From Atopobium sp. (GTDB taxonomy: Bacteria; Actinomycetota; Coriobacteriia; Coriobacteriales; Atopobiaceae), in assembly GCA_022732885.1 (NCBI GenBank), contig JAIJTS010000001.1, positions 114,683 through 178,682 on the forward strand: a DNA stretch of 64,000 nt. Reading direction: 5' to 3'. Under the pieces are notes generated by a model that made no database searches, was not told the origin of the DNA, and saw nothing but the letters and a program-made list of their open reading frames with translations. The stretch's first letter is position 1, and every line of letters begins with the position of its first letter. Positions 18,453 to 26,599 of this stretch are shown in pieces. Made by a program: the position numbers and the translations under genes.

Positions 18453-18489
18453 AGAGGAGCGTGGGGGTTGAATCCCTACGCCCCTCTCC
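18453..18489 (-). terminator. Hairpin between EIIC gene and gatZ-like gene
   Basis: Arms around 18453-18467 and 18474-18489 form a GC-rich stem of about 15 pairs with G-T pairs. It lies inside the operon and is followed leftward by TTATTGTC, so partial termination or mRNA-end protection of the EIIC message is plausible. Confidence 0.4.
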
Positions 18490-18544
18490 TTTTAACTTAA
18501 TTTTCAGGATACGATCCCAAAAGAACACGCCTGAGCGTTACTGC

Positions 18545-19615
18545 TTACTTGTTGCTCTCAAGCTTTGGCTTGGTAAGAACAAGGATTGCAACGCCTACTG
18601 CAACACCAATTGCCATATCAAGAGTATAGAGGGCAATGTTGTTAGTAGCAGCAGCAACAATCATTCCACCGTGAGGAACAAAGCACTCAATGCCATGCCA
18701 AGCAGCAAGACCAGCACCAACTGCAGAGCCAATCATAATTGCAGGAAGAGTGTGTGCAATATCCTTTACTGCAAATGGAATTGCGCCTTCGGTAATACCG
18801 ATAAGACCCATAAACACAGCTGAGATACCTATCTGCCTATCTGTGTCATCAAACTTGCTGCGAGCAATAAGAGATGCAACACCGCATACCAGTGGTGGAA
18901 TAGCAACTGCGACACGGAATGCACCGTTAGGACCATAAACGCCTGCAGTCATAAGTGCCAAGGTAAAGGTTGAAGCTGTCTTGTTAACTGGGCCACCCAT
19001 ATCAAATGCAGTCATAAGACCGATGACGATTCCAAGAACAACTGCAGATCCACCCTGAAGGCTTGAAAGAAGGCTGGTCAGCCAATCCATAAATGCGCCA
19101 AGTGGTGCTGCCAAAACATAAATGTACAGCATGCCAAGGAACAGTGAGGAAAGACTTGGAATAATCAGAATTGGCATAATAGTACGAATAGTGCTATTAA
19201 CCTTCCATGTCTTCATCCACTGAACTAAATAACCTGCAGCAACACCAAGAACCATTGCGCCCAAAAAGCCGGTGGATACCTGAAGATCTCCGACTGGAAC
19301 AGGGTTGCTTGCCAGATAGCCAAGGACAAAACCAGGCGTAAGAGCAGGCTTTCCTCCTAAAGAATACGCAATGTATGCAGCAAGGACAGGAATCATCATC
19401 TTAATGCCGGCCATACCAATAAGGTTAAGGCTCTGCATTACTGGGTTTGTGACTTCAATTCCGTTCTTTCCTGCAGTTCCTGTAGCAAGCGAGAATGCCA
19501 AGAAGACTCCGCCAACTACAACGATAGGAATAAAGTACGAAACACCGGTGTTAAACGCCTTTAAAAGGTCTTTTCCGACCTTTCCCAAAACTGAGGTGCC
19601 TTTTTCCTCTGCCAT
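18545..19615 (-). CDS. PTS fructose-family transporter, EIIC component
   Basis: This 356-residue membrane protein has about nine hydrophobic segments and the fructose-family EIIC pattern: FIPIVVVGGVFLAFS near the N-terminus, MTAFDMGGPVNKTA in the middle and GITEGAIPF then FVPHGGMIV near the C-terminus. It moves a hexose across the membrane while EIIB phosphorylates it. GGAG lies upstream of ATG 19615. It sits between EIIB and gatZ in one operon. No EIIA is visible, so it must be encoded elsewhere or shared. Confidence 0.92.
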   Translation of the reverse strand: MAEEKGTSVLGKVGKDLLKAFNTGVSYFIPIVVVGGVFLAFSLATGTAGKNGIEVTNPVMQSLNLIGMAGIKMMIPVLAAYIAYSLGGKPALTPGFVLGYLASNPVPVGDLQVSTGFLGAMVLGVAAGYLVQWMKTWKVNSTIRTIMPILIIPSLSSLFLGMLYIYVLAAPLGAFMDWLTSLLSSLQGGSAVVLGIVIGLMTAFDMGGPVNKTASTFTLALMTAGVYGPNGAFRVAVAIPPLVCGVASLIARSKFDDTDRQIGISAVFMGLIGITEGAIPFAVKDIAHTLPAIMIGSAVGAGLAAWHGIECFVPHGGMIVAAATNNIALYTLDMAIGVAVGVAILVLTKPKLESNK

Positions 19616-19665
19616 GGGTTTCTCCTCTCTTACTCTTCCTTACGCTTTACCTTATACACTCTGGT

Positions 19666-19986
19666 TTATTTAACCAGTGCGACTACCTGATCAAGTACTT
19701 TTGCTGGATCAGCAATAACAAGAGATGGATCTAAAGTAAGAACACGGTCCTCATCGCGCTTCTCATCAAAGCGCTCATCGCCCTCAATACCAATAGCAAT
19801 AGCAAGAAGAACTGCATCGGCAGCATCGATCTCATCTTGATCGAGCTCATTTTCAATACCATAACCGCCCTGAGCCTCAACCTTGAACTCATAGCCGCGG
19901 CGTTCACATTCTTTCTCGATAGCCTCTTTTGCCATCCAGGTATGTGCGATACCGACCGTGCATGCGCAAACAGCAACGACATTCAT
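19666..19986 (-). CDS. PTS fructose-family EIIB component
   Basis: This 106-residue protein carries the phosphocysteine site in VCACTVGIAHTWMAKE, with the phosphorylated Cys just before TVGIAHT. It receives phosphate from an EIIA and passes it to the sugar bound by EIIC. ATG 19986 has GAGAGG 8 bases upstream; a start at 20037 is in frame but adds residues not found in the family. It is first in the operon and is divergent from the LacI-type gene across a palindromic operator. Confidence 0.92.
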   Translation of the reverse strand: MNVVAVCACTVGIAHTWMAKEAIEKECERRGYEFKVEAQGGYGIENELDQDEIDAADAVLLAIAIGIEGDERFDEKRDEDRVLTLDPSLVIADPAKVLDQVVALVK

Positions 19987-20146
19987 GTTTTTATCCTCTC
20001 GCAAATTTATGTTGTGCACCCCACAAGGGGTGCACAAGTACGTCTTTTGACAACGTACATTTCCGAAATATACTTTGACTTGTTTATGTAATTTTTTAAA
20101 GAAAATTTCGGCAAACGACCTATCTACCTTGTGTTATGATATTTTG

Positions 20147-20162
20147 AGTTAAACGTTTAACT
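20147..20162. promoter_or_regulatory. Palindromic LacI-type operator
   Basis: AGTTAAACGTTTAACT is a perfect 16-bp palindrome with the central CG typical of LacI/GalR operators. It lies between the divergent PTS operon and the regulator gene, and TATGAT (20135-20140) is next to it, so it probably controls both. Confidence 0.75.
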
Positions 20163-20238
20163 AATATGAAATCCAGCACAATCACTTGAGTCGGTATTTT
20201 GCAAGAAAAATGTAAAAAATTCGGTGAAATGAGTGACA

Positions 20239-21237
20239 ATGTCTAAAACCACAATTATTGACCTTGCTAAATTAGCAAATGTTTCCATTGCCACCATATC
20301 TAACTACCTTAATGGACACTTTGAAAAAATGTCCGAAGCTACCAAATTGCGAATAAAAAACGCTATTGAAACAACGGGATATATTCCAAGTGCACAGGCT
20401 CAAGCCATGGTAAAGAAGAGCTCGGGACTAATTGCAGTTTTGATTTTAGACAACACTAATGCCTGGGCAGCGCAAATGACCAACGGTATTGAAGACGCTG
20501 CTCTTGAAGCGGGTTATCAGACCATCATCTGTAATTCTCGCTTTGATCCTACTCTTGAAGCTGACTGGGTTGAAAAAATGCTTTCAATTGGAGCTGACGG
20601 CTTGCTTATCCAGCCTACCAATCAATTTAGAGCAGTAGATAGAAGAATTGTTAAAGTTGGAAAGCCTGTTGTCTATTTTGACTGCGATCTTCTGAGTTTT
20701 AATACCTCTTGGATAAAAAGTAACCTCTACGACGGTGTTTATTCAGCCACTACTCACTGCATTGAAACAGGATATGAAAACTTTTTGATTATTGGAGGAG
20801 AGCCAAAAGGTCGCACCAGAATTGAACGCGAATATGGTTTTACCGATGCCCTAGAGGCCTCAAATAAACCTTACGAGCGCCTTGTCATTGAGCAAAATAC
20901 GCTTTCTATCCCCGATATTACACAGTGGCTTAATAATCACATTCTTCCATCAAAGAAAACTTTGGTTTTTGTTCCAAACCAATGGGCTCTTAAAAGCGTA
21001 TATAGTTCTTTGAGTTCTTACGAAAAAATAATTCCAAACCAAGTTGGGTTGCTAGGGTTCAACAACACTAGTTGGACTGATTTGCCCATTAAAAGCATCT
21101 CAACTATAGTTGAGCCTGTTTATGAAGAAGGCTATACCGCTTGTAAGATGCTGCTTGAAAGAATTAAAAATCCTTCACTTGAACCTGAACATAAACTTCT
21201 AACCTGCGAAGTTAACTGGCTCAAATCAACTATCTAA
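20239..21237 (+). CDS. LacI/GalR-family transcriptional regulator
   Basis: This 332-residue protein starts with the helix-turn-helix TTIIDLAKLANVSIATISNY, followed by a periplasmic-binding-type effector domain (from about 60, LIAVLILDNTNAWAAQM). It probably binds the 16-bp palindrome upstream of its own gene and represses the divergent fructose-type PTS until a sugar or sugar phosphate appears. ATG 20239 is preferred to an in-frame GTG 20233; the ribosome site is weak in either case. It converges on the ABC importer with a shared terminator. Confidence 0.9.
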   Translation: MSKTTIIDLAKLANVSIATISNYLNGHFEKMSEATKLRIKNAIETTGYIPSAQAQAMVKKSSGLIAVLILDNTNAWAAQMTNGIEDAALEAGYQTIICNSRFDPTLEADWVEKMLSIGADGLLIQPTNQFRAVDRRIVKVGKPVVYFDCDLLSFNTSWIKSNLYDGVYSATTHCIETGYENFLIIGGEPKGRTRIEREYGFTDALEASNKPYERLVIEQNTLSIPDITQWLNNHILPSKKTLVFVPNQWALKSVYSSLSSYEKIIPNQVGLLGFNNTSWTDLPIKSISTIVEPVYEEGYTACKMLLERIKNPSLEPEHKLLTCEVNWLKSTI

Positions 21238-21241
21238 CAAA

Positions 21242-21278
21242 AAAGCGAGAAGACCAACTGATCTTCTCGCTTTGCTTT
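21242..21278. terminator. Bidirectional terminator between the LacI-type gene and ABC importer operon
   Basis: AAAGCGAGAAGA (21242-21253) and TCTTCTCGCTTT (21262-21273) form a perfect 12-bp stem, with T-rich sequence on the plus side and TTTTTTGTTAG on the minus side. Confidence 0.9.
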
Positions 21279-21295
21279 TTGCGTTATGCAAGTGC

Positions 21296-22375
21296 TTACA
21301 GGACGTGAACCTCGTCTTTAGTGAAGTCAACAAACGCATGGTCCCCTACGTTGTAAATCTTATGAGTGCGTGGGTTGAAGTCCGTAATTTTGATGAGCGT
21401 ATCGCCAACTACAACGTGATAGTTCTGGTAGTGGCCCATAAAGCGAGAAAGAACTACCTTGCAGGAAAGAGTTCCCTCATCAGCAAGGCGAGCAGACTCA
21501 GGACGAAGAACAATACAGCATTCCTTACCTTTGTCCAAGTGAGAGCATCCGCCCACCTTAAACTCATGGCCCTCAAAGCGGCAAAGTGCAGTCTCAGAAT
21601 CAAGCTTATCTGCAATGGTTGCGTGCAGGAAGTTTGACTCACCAATAAAGTCTGCAACAAACTCATCTGCTGGGTGATAGTAAACAGTCTGAGGATCGCC
21701 AACCTGGTCCACGACACCCTTTTTCATGATGATAATGTTGTCAGAAAGTGCCATTGCCTCTGACTGGTCGTGTGTAACGTAGATAGCGGTAATGCCAGCC
21801 TCTTGTTGAATGCGCCTAATCTCGTTACGCATGTCAACGCGCAGCTTTGCGTCAAGGTTTGAAAGAGGCTCATCAAAGAGAAGCACGCTTGGCTCAATAA
21901 CCAGCGCGCGCGCCAAAGCAACACGCTGCTGCTGACCACCAGAAAGCTGGTTGGTCATGCGCTCTTCCATGCCCTCAAGTCCAACAAGACCCAGGATGTG
22001 AAGGACCTTCTCACGAATTACATCCTTATCCATTTTGCGCAGCTTGAGGCCATAAGCAACGTTATCAAAGATGTTGTAGTGTGGGAGCAATGCATAGCTC
22101 TGGAACACCATAGCTGTATCGCGTTTATTTGGGGTGAGCTCGTCAATCTGCTCATTTCCAAGGAAAATCTTTCCCTCATCTGGGCTCTCAAAACCAGCAA
22201 TCATGCGCAGAATAGTAGTCTTTCCGCAGCCAGAAGGACCAAGTAAGGTTACAAACTCACCAGGAGCAATAGTGATGTTGGCATCTTGAACTGCATAGAA
22301 GTCTTTACCGGTCTTTTGATCCTGGTAAATCTTAGAAATGTGCTCAAGGCGTACGCCCTTTTTCTCTGTAGCCAT
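21296..22375 (-). CDS. ABC importer ATP-binding protein, ferric iron/polyamine type
   Basis: This 359-residue ATPase has Walker A GPSGCGKTT (about 46-54), signature LSGGQQQRVALARAL, Walker B VLLFDEPLSNLD and the His switch YVTHDQSEA. A C-terminal TOBE-like regulatory domain follows from about 240. This is the FbpC/PotA class. It forms the importer with the permease (3 bases upstream) and the binding protein. Neighbour type suggests ferric iron, although related systems move phosphonates or polyamines. Confidence 0.92.
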   Translation of the reverse strand: MATEKKGVRLEHISKIYQDQKTGKDFYAVQDANITIAPGEFVTLLGPSGCGKTTILRMIAGFESPDEGKIFLGNEQIDELTPNKRDTAMVFQSYALLPHYNIFDNVAYGLKLRKMDKDVIREKVLHILGLVGLEGMEERMTNQLSGGQQQRVALARALVIEPSVLLFDEPLSNLDAKLRVDMRNEIRRIQQEAGITAIYVTHDQSEAMALSDNIIIMKKGVVDQVGDPQTVYYHPADEFVADFIGESNFLHATIADKLDSETALCRFEGHEFKVGGCSHLDKGKECCIVLRPESARLADEGTLSCKVVLSRFMGHYQNYHVVVGDTLIKITDFNPRTHKIYNVGDHAFVDFTKDEVHVL

Positions 22376-22378
22376 GTG

Positions 22379-24088
22379 TTACTCCTCCTTGAGTGCTCGG
22401 CTGGTGCCAAAGTGTTTAATGGCCCAATTCATAAGCAATACCGAGCCATAGGTAATAACAATCAGAATTGTTGCAAAGGCGCAGGCCATGCCATACGATC
22501 CCTTGCCTGCAAACTCATTGATCTGAACAGTAATAAGCAGGAACTCTGGTGTGACCAAGAGAATAACTGCAGAAATTGCGGTGATAGAACGGACAAATGC
22601 TGTTACCAAACCTGACAAGAATGAATCTTTAATCAGCGGCAGTGTAACGGTCATAAATACCGTAAAGCTATCAGCACCCATGTCATACGCTGACTCCTCG
22701 ATTGATTTATCAATCTGTCTAAGTGCTGAGATGCCCGAGCGAGTTCCTGTAGGAAGTGAGCGCACTACAAACACGATGATGAGAATGAGACCAGTGCCAT
22801 ACAGGCCTTGTAGAAAACCTGTATGCATAACTCCACTTGAGAAACCACGAATATATCCAACGCCCAAAACTGTACCAGGAACTGCCATTGCAAGCATGGA
22901 AACAGCCTCGATAAAACCGCGGGTCCGGAAACGACGTTTTACAACCAGGTAGGAAATAATCATCGAAAGTAAGGCGGTAATTGGAGCCGCAATAAGAGAG
23001 AGCATGAACGAATCACTAAACGCCTGTAATCCGTGATACTTGTTAAACACCTGCTCAAACCATTTTGTGGTTAGTTCATAGTTAGAACCCCAAGAGCGAA
23101 CAAATGAACCGTAAGGAACACAGAGGTACATACCAACAACAAAGAGCGCTACAACTGCGCAAAGAATGGTAAGTGGGATACGAACAGAATTATCCGTGAT
23201 AAGCATCCTGGCGCGTGTTGCCTTACCCGAAAGCGTAGACGTGCTCTTTGCTTCCAAAACAAACTTCTGAACAACAAACATAAGCAGCGTGATTGAAAGA
23301 AGGACAACAGCCATAGCAGCGGCACCTTGCTTGTCATACGCTCCAGTAATCTGCAGGTAGATTGTTGTTGCCAGAGTATCGTACGAACCACCAATAATCA
23401 TTGGATTAGCAAAGTCTGCAATCGACTCAATAAACGAGACGAGAAAAGCGTTGCCAAGACCTGGCAAAATAAGAGGCAACGTAACGCTTGTAAATACCTT
23501 CCAGCGACTTGCTCCCATATCACGGGCTGCTTCTTCAAGAGACGGATCAATGTTTTTGAGCAATCCCTTAAGCATCATGTAGCACACAGGGAAAAATGAC
23601 ATTGTCTGGACAATAAAAATGCCCCAGAATCCATAGATGTTATTGTCAAAAATTCCTAATAGACCTCGTGTAATAAGTCCTTTTTTACCAAACATCATAA
23701 TCATGGAGAGGGACAATACAAAAGGTGGAGAAACAACAGGAAGCATAGATACTAGACGAAAAAGTCCTGTCATAAATTTTGTTCGTAGCTTTACGTAAAC
23801 CTCAACATACGCAAAAAGTAGTCCGACAAGTGCAGACAAAATACCTACTGCAAAACCAACCTTCAGTGTATTAGTAATTGCATGACTAAAAGAAGGCAGG
23901 GATAAAATACGAGTAAATACATCGAAGGTAATCCCTTTATCTGTGACTACAGAGTCAACCATAAGAATGGCAAGAGGATACAAAATAAAAAGAGTAAGAA
24001 AGGCGACAAGAACAACAATAGTTGATATCAAAATTGGGTCGCCAAAGAGCTTTTTTCGCTCAAGCCGCGCGCTCTGGGATTTTGCCAT
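22379..24088 (-). CDS. ABC importer permease, double-domain ferric iron type
   Basis: This 569-residue FbpB-like protein has two halves, each with about six membrane segments and an EAA loop that contacts the ATPase (EEAARDMGASRWKVFTSVT in the first half and EESAYDMGADSFTVFMTVT in the second). ATG 24088 is chosen from an AGGA 5 bases upstream and the lack of homologous sequence before it. The ATPase gene follows almost directly; the binding-protein gene precedes it by 139 bases. Confidence 0.92.
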   Translation of the reverse strand: MAKSQSARLERKKLFGDPILISTIVVLVAFLTLFILYPLAILMVDSVVTDKGITFDVFTRILSLPSFSHAITNTLKVGFAVGILSALVGLLFAYVEVYVKLRTKFMTGLFRLVSMLPVVSPPFVLSLSMIMMFGKKGLITRGLLGIFDNNIYGFWGIFIVQTMSFFPVCYMMLKGLLKNIDPSLEEAARDMGASRWKVFTSVTLPLILPGLGNAFLVSFIESIADFANPMIIGGSYDTLATTIYLQITGAYDKQGAAAMAVVLLSITLLMFVVQKFVLEAKSTSTLSGKATRARMLITDNSVRIPLTILCAVVALFVVGMYLCVPYGSFVRSWGSNYELTTKWFEQVFNKYHGLQAFSDSFMLSLIAAPITALLSMIISYLVVKRRFRTRGFIEAVSMLAMAVPGTVLGVGYIRGFSSGVMHTGFLQGLYGTGLILIIVFVVRSLPTGTRSGISALRQIDKSIEESAYDMGADSFTVFMTVTLPLIKDSFLSGLVTAFVRSITAISAVILLVTPEFLLITVQINEFAGKGSYGMACAFATILIVITYGSVLLMNWAIKHFGTSRALKEE

Positions 24089-24227
24089 ACTGGTCCTAAC
24101 TCTGAAACACCAAATCAATACGTAAAGCTTTATGTGGAACTGGGTAGGCAGAGATCTGCCCACCCAGTATAATCTGCCTCTCTAATATTGAGCAACAGCA
24201 TTGTTTATTTGCTTGCTAATGAAGTAT

Positions 24228-25364
24228 TTACTCGGTCTTAAAGCGACTGTCTCCACCACCAAGTGCGCTCATAACATCCTTGACATACTGCTCGGTATTT
24301 TTCTTGGCGTCATCGAAGTTGTAGTCCATTACATTGTTTGGATCAAGGCCGTATTCAGTTGCGATTTCAGGCTGTTTTGCATTATCAAGTACCAAGAACT
24401 GATAAGAGCCATTCTTCTGAGCAAGATCAACGCAAGCTGGAGACAGCGCATATTCAATCCAGAGTTTTGCTGCATTAGGATGTGAAGCACCCTTGAAGAT
24501 TGCTGTTGCGCCAACCTCGTATGATGCGCCAGAACTTGGAATCTGGAGACCAACGTTTTCATGCTCTTGATCAACAATCTGGTAAATGCCGTCATGGAGC
24601 ATGCCAATTCCGATGGTGCACTCACCTGTTCCAATAGCCTTAGAAGGGCCAGAACCACTCTTGGTGTACTGTGCAATGTTCTTATCAAGATCAACAAGAT
24701 ACTGAATACCCTGATCATGACCATATTTCTGAATAACCGTGTTAATAATCAACTTTGCAGTACCTGCGGTGTTGTAGTTTGAAGACCAAATAAGACCCTT
24801 ATATTTAGGATCGATAAGATCCTTATAGTCTTGAGGAACATCAAGCTTGAGGCGCTTGAGTTCTTCCTTATCGTACAAAATTCCAAGAATGCCCTTGTAA
24901 ATTCCGTACCAGTCTTTGTTAGTACTTTTGAACTTATCAGAAATAAGATGTGATGCGTTCTTTGGCTCATACTGCTCAAGCAAGCCCTTTGAAGAACTCA
25001 CGTTGTAAGGATCGGTTGTACCACCAAACCATACATCTGCTGAAGGATGACCGTTTTCTTCTTCAATCTTTGCAGCAACTTCTCCGGTTGATAGACGCTG
25101 TGCCTGGACATCAATGCCATACAAACTCTTGAAATTGGCGCAAACCGCATTTAGATACTCTTCTTCACAAGAGCCATAGACGACTAGCTTACCCTCTTCT
25201 TTAGCTGCCTTTACAAGTTCTTCTGGAGCACCAACAGTGTCAGCTGAATTGGTATCAGATTCTTTTTTATCAGCATCAGAATCAGACTTTTTGCAAGCAG
25301 TAATACCCAAACCTGCCACAACTGCGCTGACGCCAAAAAAATTACGACGAGTAAGGTTAGACAT
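24228..25364 (-). CDS. ABC importer substrate-binding lipoprotein, ferric iron type
   Basis: This 378-residue protein has a Tat motif TRRNFFG and a lipobox ending in Cys24 (GLGITAC), so it is probably exported folded and anchored as a lipoprotein. A Ser/Asp-rich linker precedes the FutA/AfuA-type binding fold (EEGKLVVYGSCEEEYLNAV, SADVWFGGTTDPY, YNTAGTAKLIINTVIQ). Candidate ligand tyrosines lie in the C-terminal half, but ferric iron is inferred from family resemblance. It is the first gene of the operon; a palindrome at 25383-25398 precedes it. Confidence 0.88.
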   Translation of the reverse strand: MSNLTRRNFFGVSAVVAGLGITACKKSDSDADKKESDTNSADTVGAPEELVKAAKEEGKLVVYGSCEEEYLNAVCANFKSLYGIDVQAQRLSTGEVAAKIEEENGHPSADVWFGGTTDPYNVSSSKGLLEQYEPKNASHLISDKFKSTNKDWYGIYKGILGILYDKEELKRLKLDVPQDYKDLIDPKYKGLIWSSNYNTAGTAKLIINTVIQKYGHDQGIQYLVDLDKNIAQYTKSGSGPSKAIGTGECTIGIGMLHDGIYQIVDQEHENVGLQIPSSGASYEVGATAIFKGASHPNAAKLWIEYALSPACVDLAQKNGSYQFLVLDNAKQPEIATEYGLDPNNVMDYNFDDAKKNTEQYVKDVMSALGGGDSRFKTE

Positions 25365-25382
25365 AAGGACCCTTTTCTCTCC

Positions 25383-25398
25383 TTGTGGTTATCCACAA
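25383..25398. promoter_or_regulatory. Palindrome upstream of the iron-type importer
   Basis: TTGTGGTTATCCACAA has perfect 6-bp arms around TTAT and lies 19 bases before the binding-protein start. It also contains the consensus DnaA box TTATCCACA. An operator is more likely than a DnaA site because of its place and symmetry. Confidence 0.4.
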
Positions 25399-25515
25399 CT
25401 CTGATGGAAAACATATTCCTGTGTAAATCGTACTTAAATTTTTTCGAAAATATTTCAACTATTCGATAAGTGGCCAATATTAGCGGCTATCGGTATGTGT
25501 TTTGGTTTGACTAAG

Positions 25516-25544
25516 CAAAAAGGCCAGGGATAAAATCCCTGGCC
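25516..25544 (-). terminator. Terminator of the tRNA-Ile/tRNA-Ala unit
   Basis: GGCCAGGGA (25522-25530) and TCCCTGGCC (25536-25544) pair perfectly, followed leftward by TTTTTGC. Confidence 0.9.
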
Positions 25545-25553
25545 CTGAACATT

Positions 25554-25629
25554 TGGTGGAGAATAGGGGGATCGAACCCCTGACCTCAGGCTTGCAAAGC
25601 CCGCGCTCTCCCAGCTGAGCTAATTCCCC
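25554..25629 (-). tRNA. tRNA-Ala (anticodon TGC)
   Basis: A 76-base gene with acceptor GGGGAAT, D-arm TAGCTCAGCTGGGAGAGC, anticodon loop TTTGCAA, T-arm GGTTCGATCCC and encoded CCA. It lies downstream of tRNA-Ile but without an rRNA operon, unlike the common spacer arrangement. Confidence 0.97.
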
Positions 25630-25666
25630 GTACTAACTTCTGGTTGGGCCCAGAAGGTTTTAATAA

Positions 25667-25701
25667 TCACCCCAACGGCGACTCGGCTAACGTTGGGGTG
25701 A
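25667..25701. other. Hairpin between tRNA-Ile and tRNA-Ala
   Basis: TCACCCCAACG (25667-25677) and CGTTGGGGTGA (25691-25701) pair perfectly, with a 13-base loop. No T-run follows, so it is either a processing element or a weak terminator. A smaller hairpin (CTTCTGG / CCAGAAG) lies beside it at 25638-25656. Confidence 0.5.
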
Positions 25702-25717
25702 CTATTGTCACATAAAG

Positions 25718-25794
25718 TGGTGGGCCTGACAAGGTTTGAACTTGTGACCTCCCGGTTATCAGCCGGACGCTCTGACCAACTGAGCTACAGGCCC
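25718..25794 (-). tRNA. tRNA-Ile (anticodon GAT)
   Basis: A 77-base gene with acceptor GGGCCTG, anticodon loop CTGATAA (GAT), T-arm AGTTCAAACCT and encoded CCA. Confidence 0.97.
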
Positions 25795-25946
25795 AACGCA
25801 GGGAAAAATAATACCTCCATAATTCTCATTGGTCAACACTTTTTTTGTTTTGTTTTAAACTTTCTTGATTTGGGTATGAGAATAAAATAACGAGTCGTGA
25901 TTTATTCGTTTAAAGAATACTATATGACGTGGTATTTGGAGTATTT

Positions 25947-26453
25947 GTGTCATTGAAGCGTATGGATATTCAAACGGTTGTTGTCGGAGGAGGACCCATC
26001 TCTTCCGTTATTGTCCTGCGTCTTCATGACCCACGCGGCGTTTCTTCTTTGAGCCTTCCTATTAAGATTGGTAACATCGAGGCATCGGCTATCAGCCTTG
26101 GCATTGACCAAGAATCTACCGAGAGACCTTTGACTCATGATCTTCTTCGCTCTGTTCTTGATTCACTGGATGCAGACATTAAGAGCGTGCGTATCGTAGG
26201 TGTTCGAGGTACCACGTTTTTCTCGCAAATTGAGGTTATTTCTAAAGAAGGAGAGCATATCTACATAGACGCTCGCCCATCAGATGCAATTGCGTTGGCG
26301 GTAAGAACAAACGCGCCTATTTTTGCTGATGAGCACGTTTTAGAAATTGCTGCTGCTCCTGACTTTACTGACGTCGAGAAAGACGTTCAAGCTCAAGAAC
26401 TTGAAGAGTTCCATCAGTTTATTAAGAATGTCTCTCCTGAGGATTTTTCTTAG
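25947..26453 (+). CDS. Bifunctional nuclease (BFN/DUF151) family protein
   Basis: This 168-residue protein has the BFN domain (SVIVLRLHDPRGVSSLSLPI and DARPSDAIALAVRTNAPIF). Family members have been reported as nucleases, but the bacterial role is unsettled. I chose GTG 25947 because GGAG lies 5 bases upstream; ATG 25962 would remove five residues. The acidic C-terminus resembles other actinobacterial members. It converges on gyrA with a shared terminator. Confidence 0.85.
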   Translation: MSLKRMDIQTVVVGGGPISSVIVLRLHDPRGVSSLSLPIKIGNIEASAISLGIDQESTERPLTHDLLRSVLDSLDADIKSVRIVGVRGTTFFSQIEVISKEGEHIYIDARPSDAIALAVRTNAPIFADEHVLEIAAAPDFTDVEKDVQAQELEEFHQFIKNVSPEDFS

Positions 26454-26540
26454 TTCCCGCTATATAACTCACACTTAAACAACTGACTTGCTTTCTTTAC
26501 AAAATCACGCCAATAAGGCAGTGCTTTTATCTGTAAAGAA

Positions 26541-26579
26541 AAAGCTCAGGGGAAATTGGTCTTCTCCTGAGCTTTTTAA
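26541..26579. terminator. Bidirectional terminator between the BFN gene and gyrA
   Basis: AAAGCTCAGG (26541-26550) and CCTGAGCTTT (26566-26575) form the stem. T-runs follow on both strands (TTTTTAAT and, leftward, TTTTTCTTTAC). Confidence 0.9.
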
Positions 26580-26599
26580 TTTACCTATGGCTGAAATAC

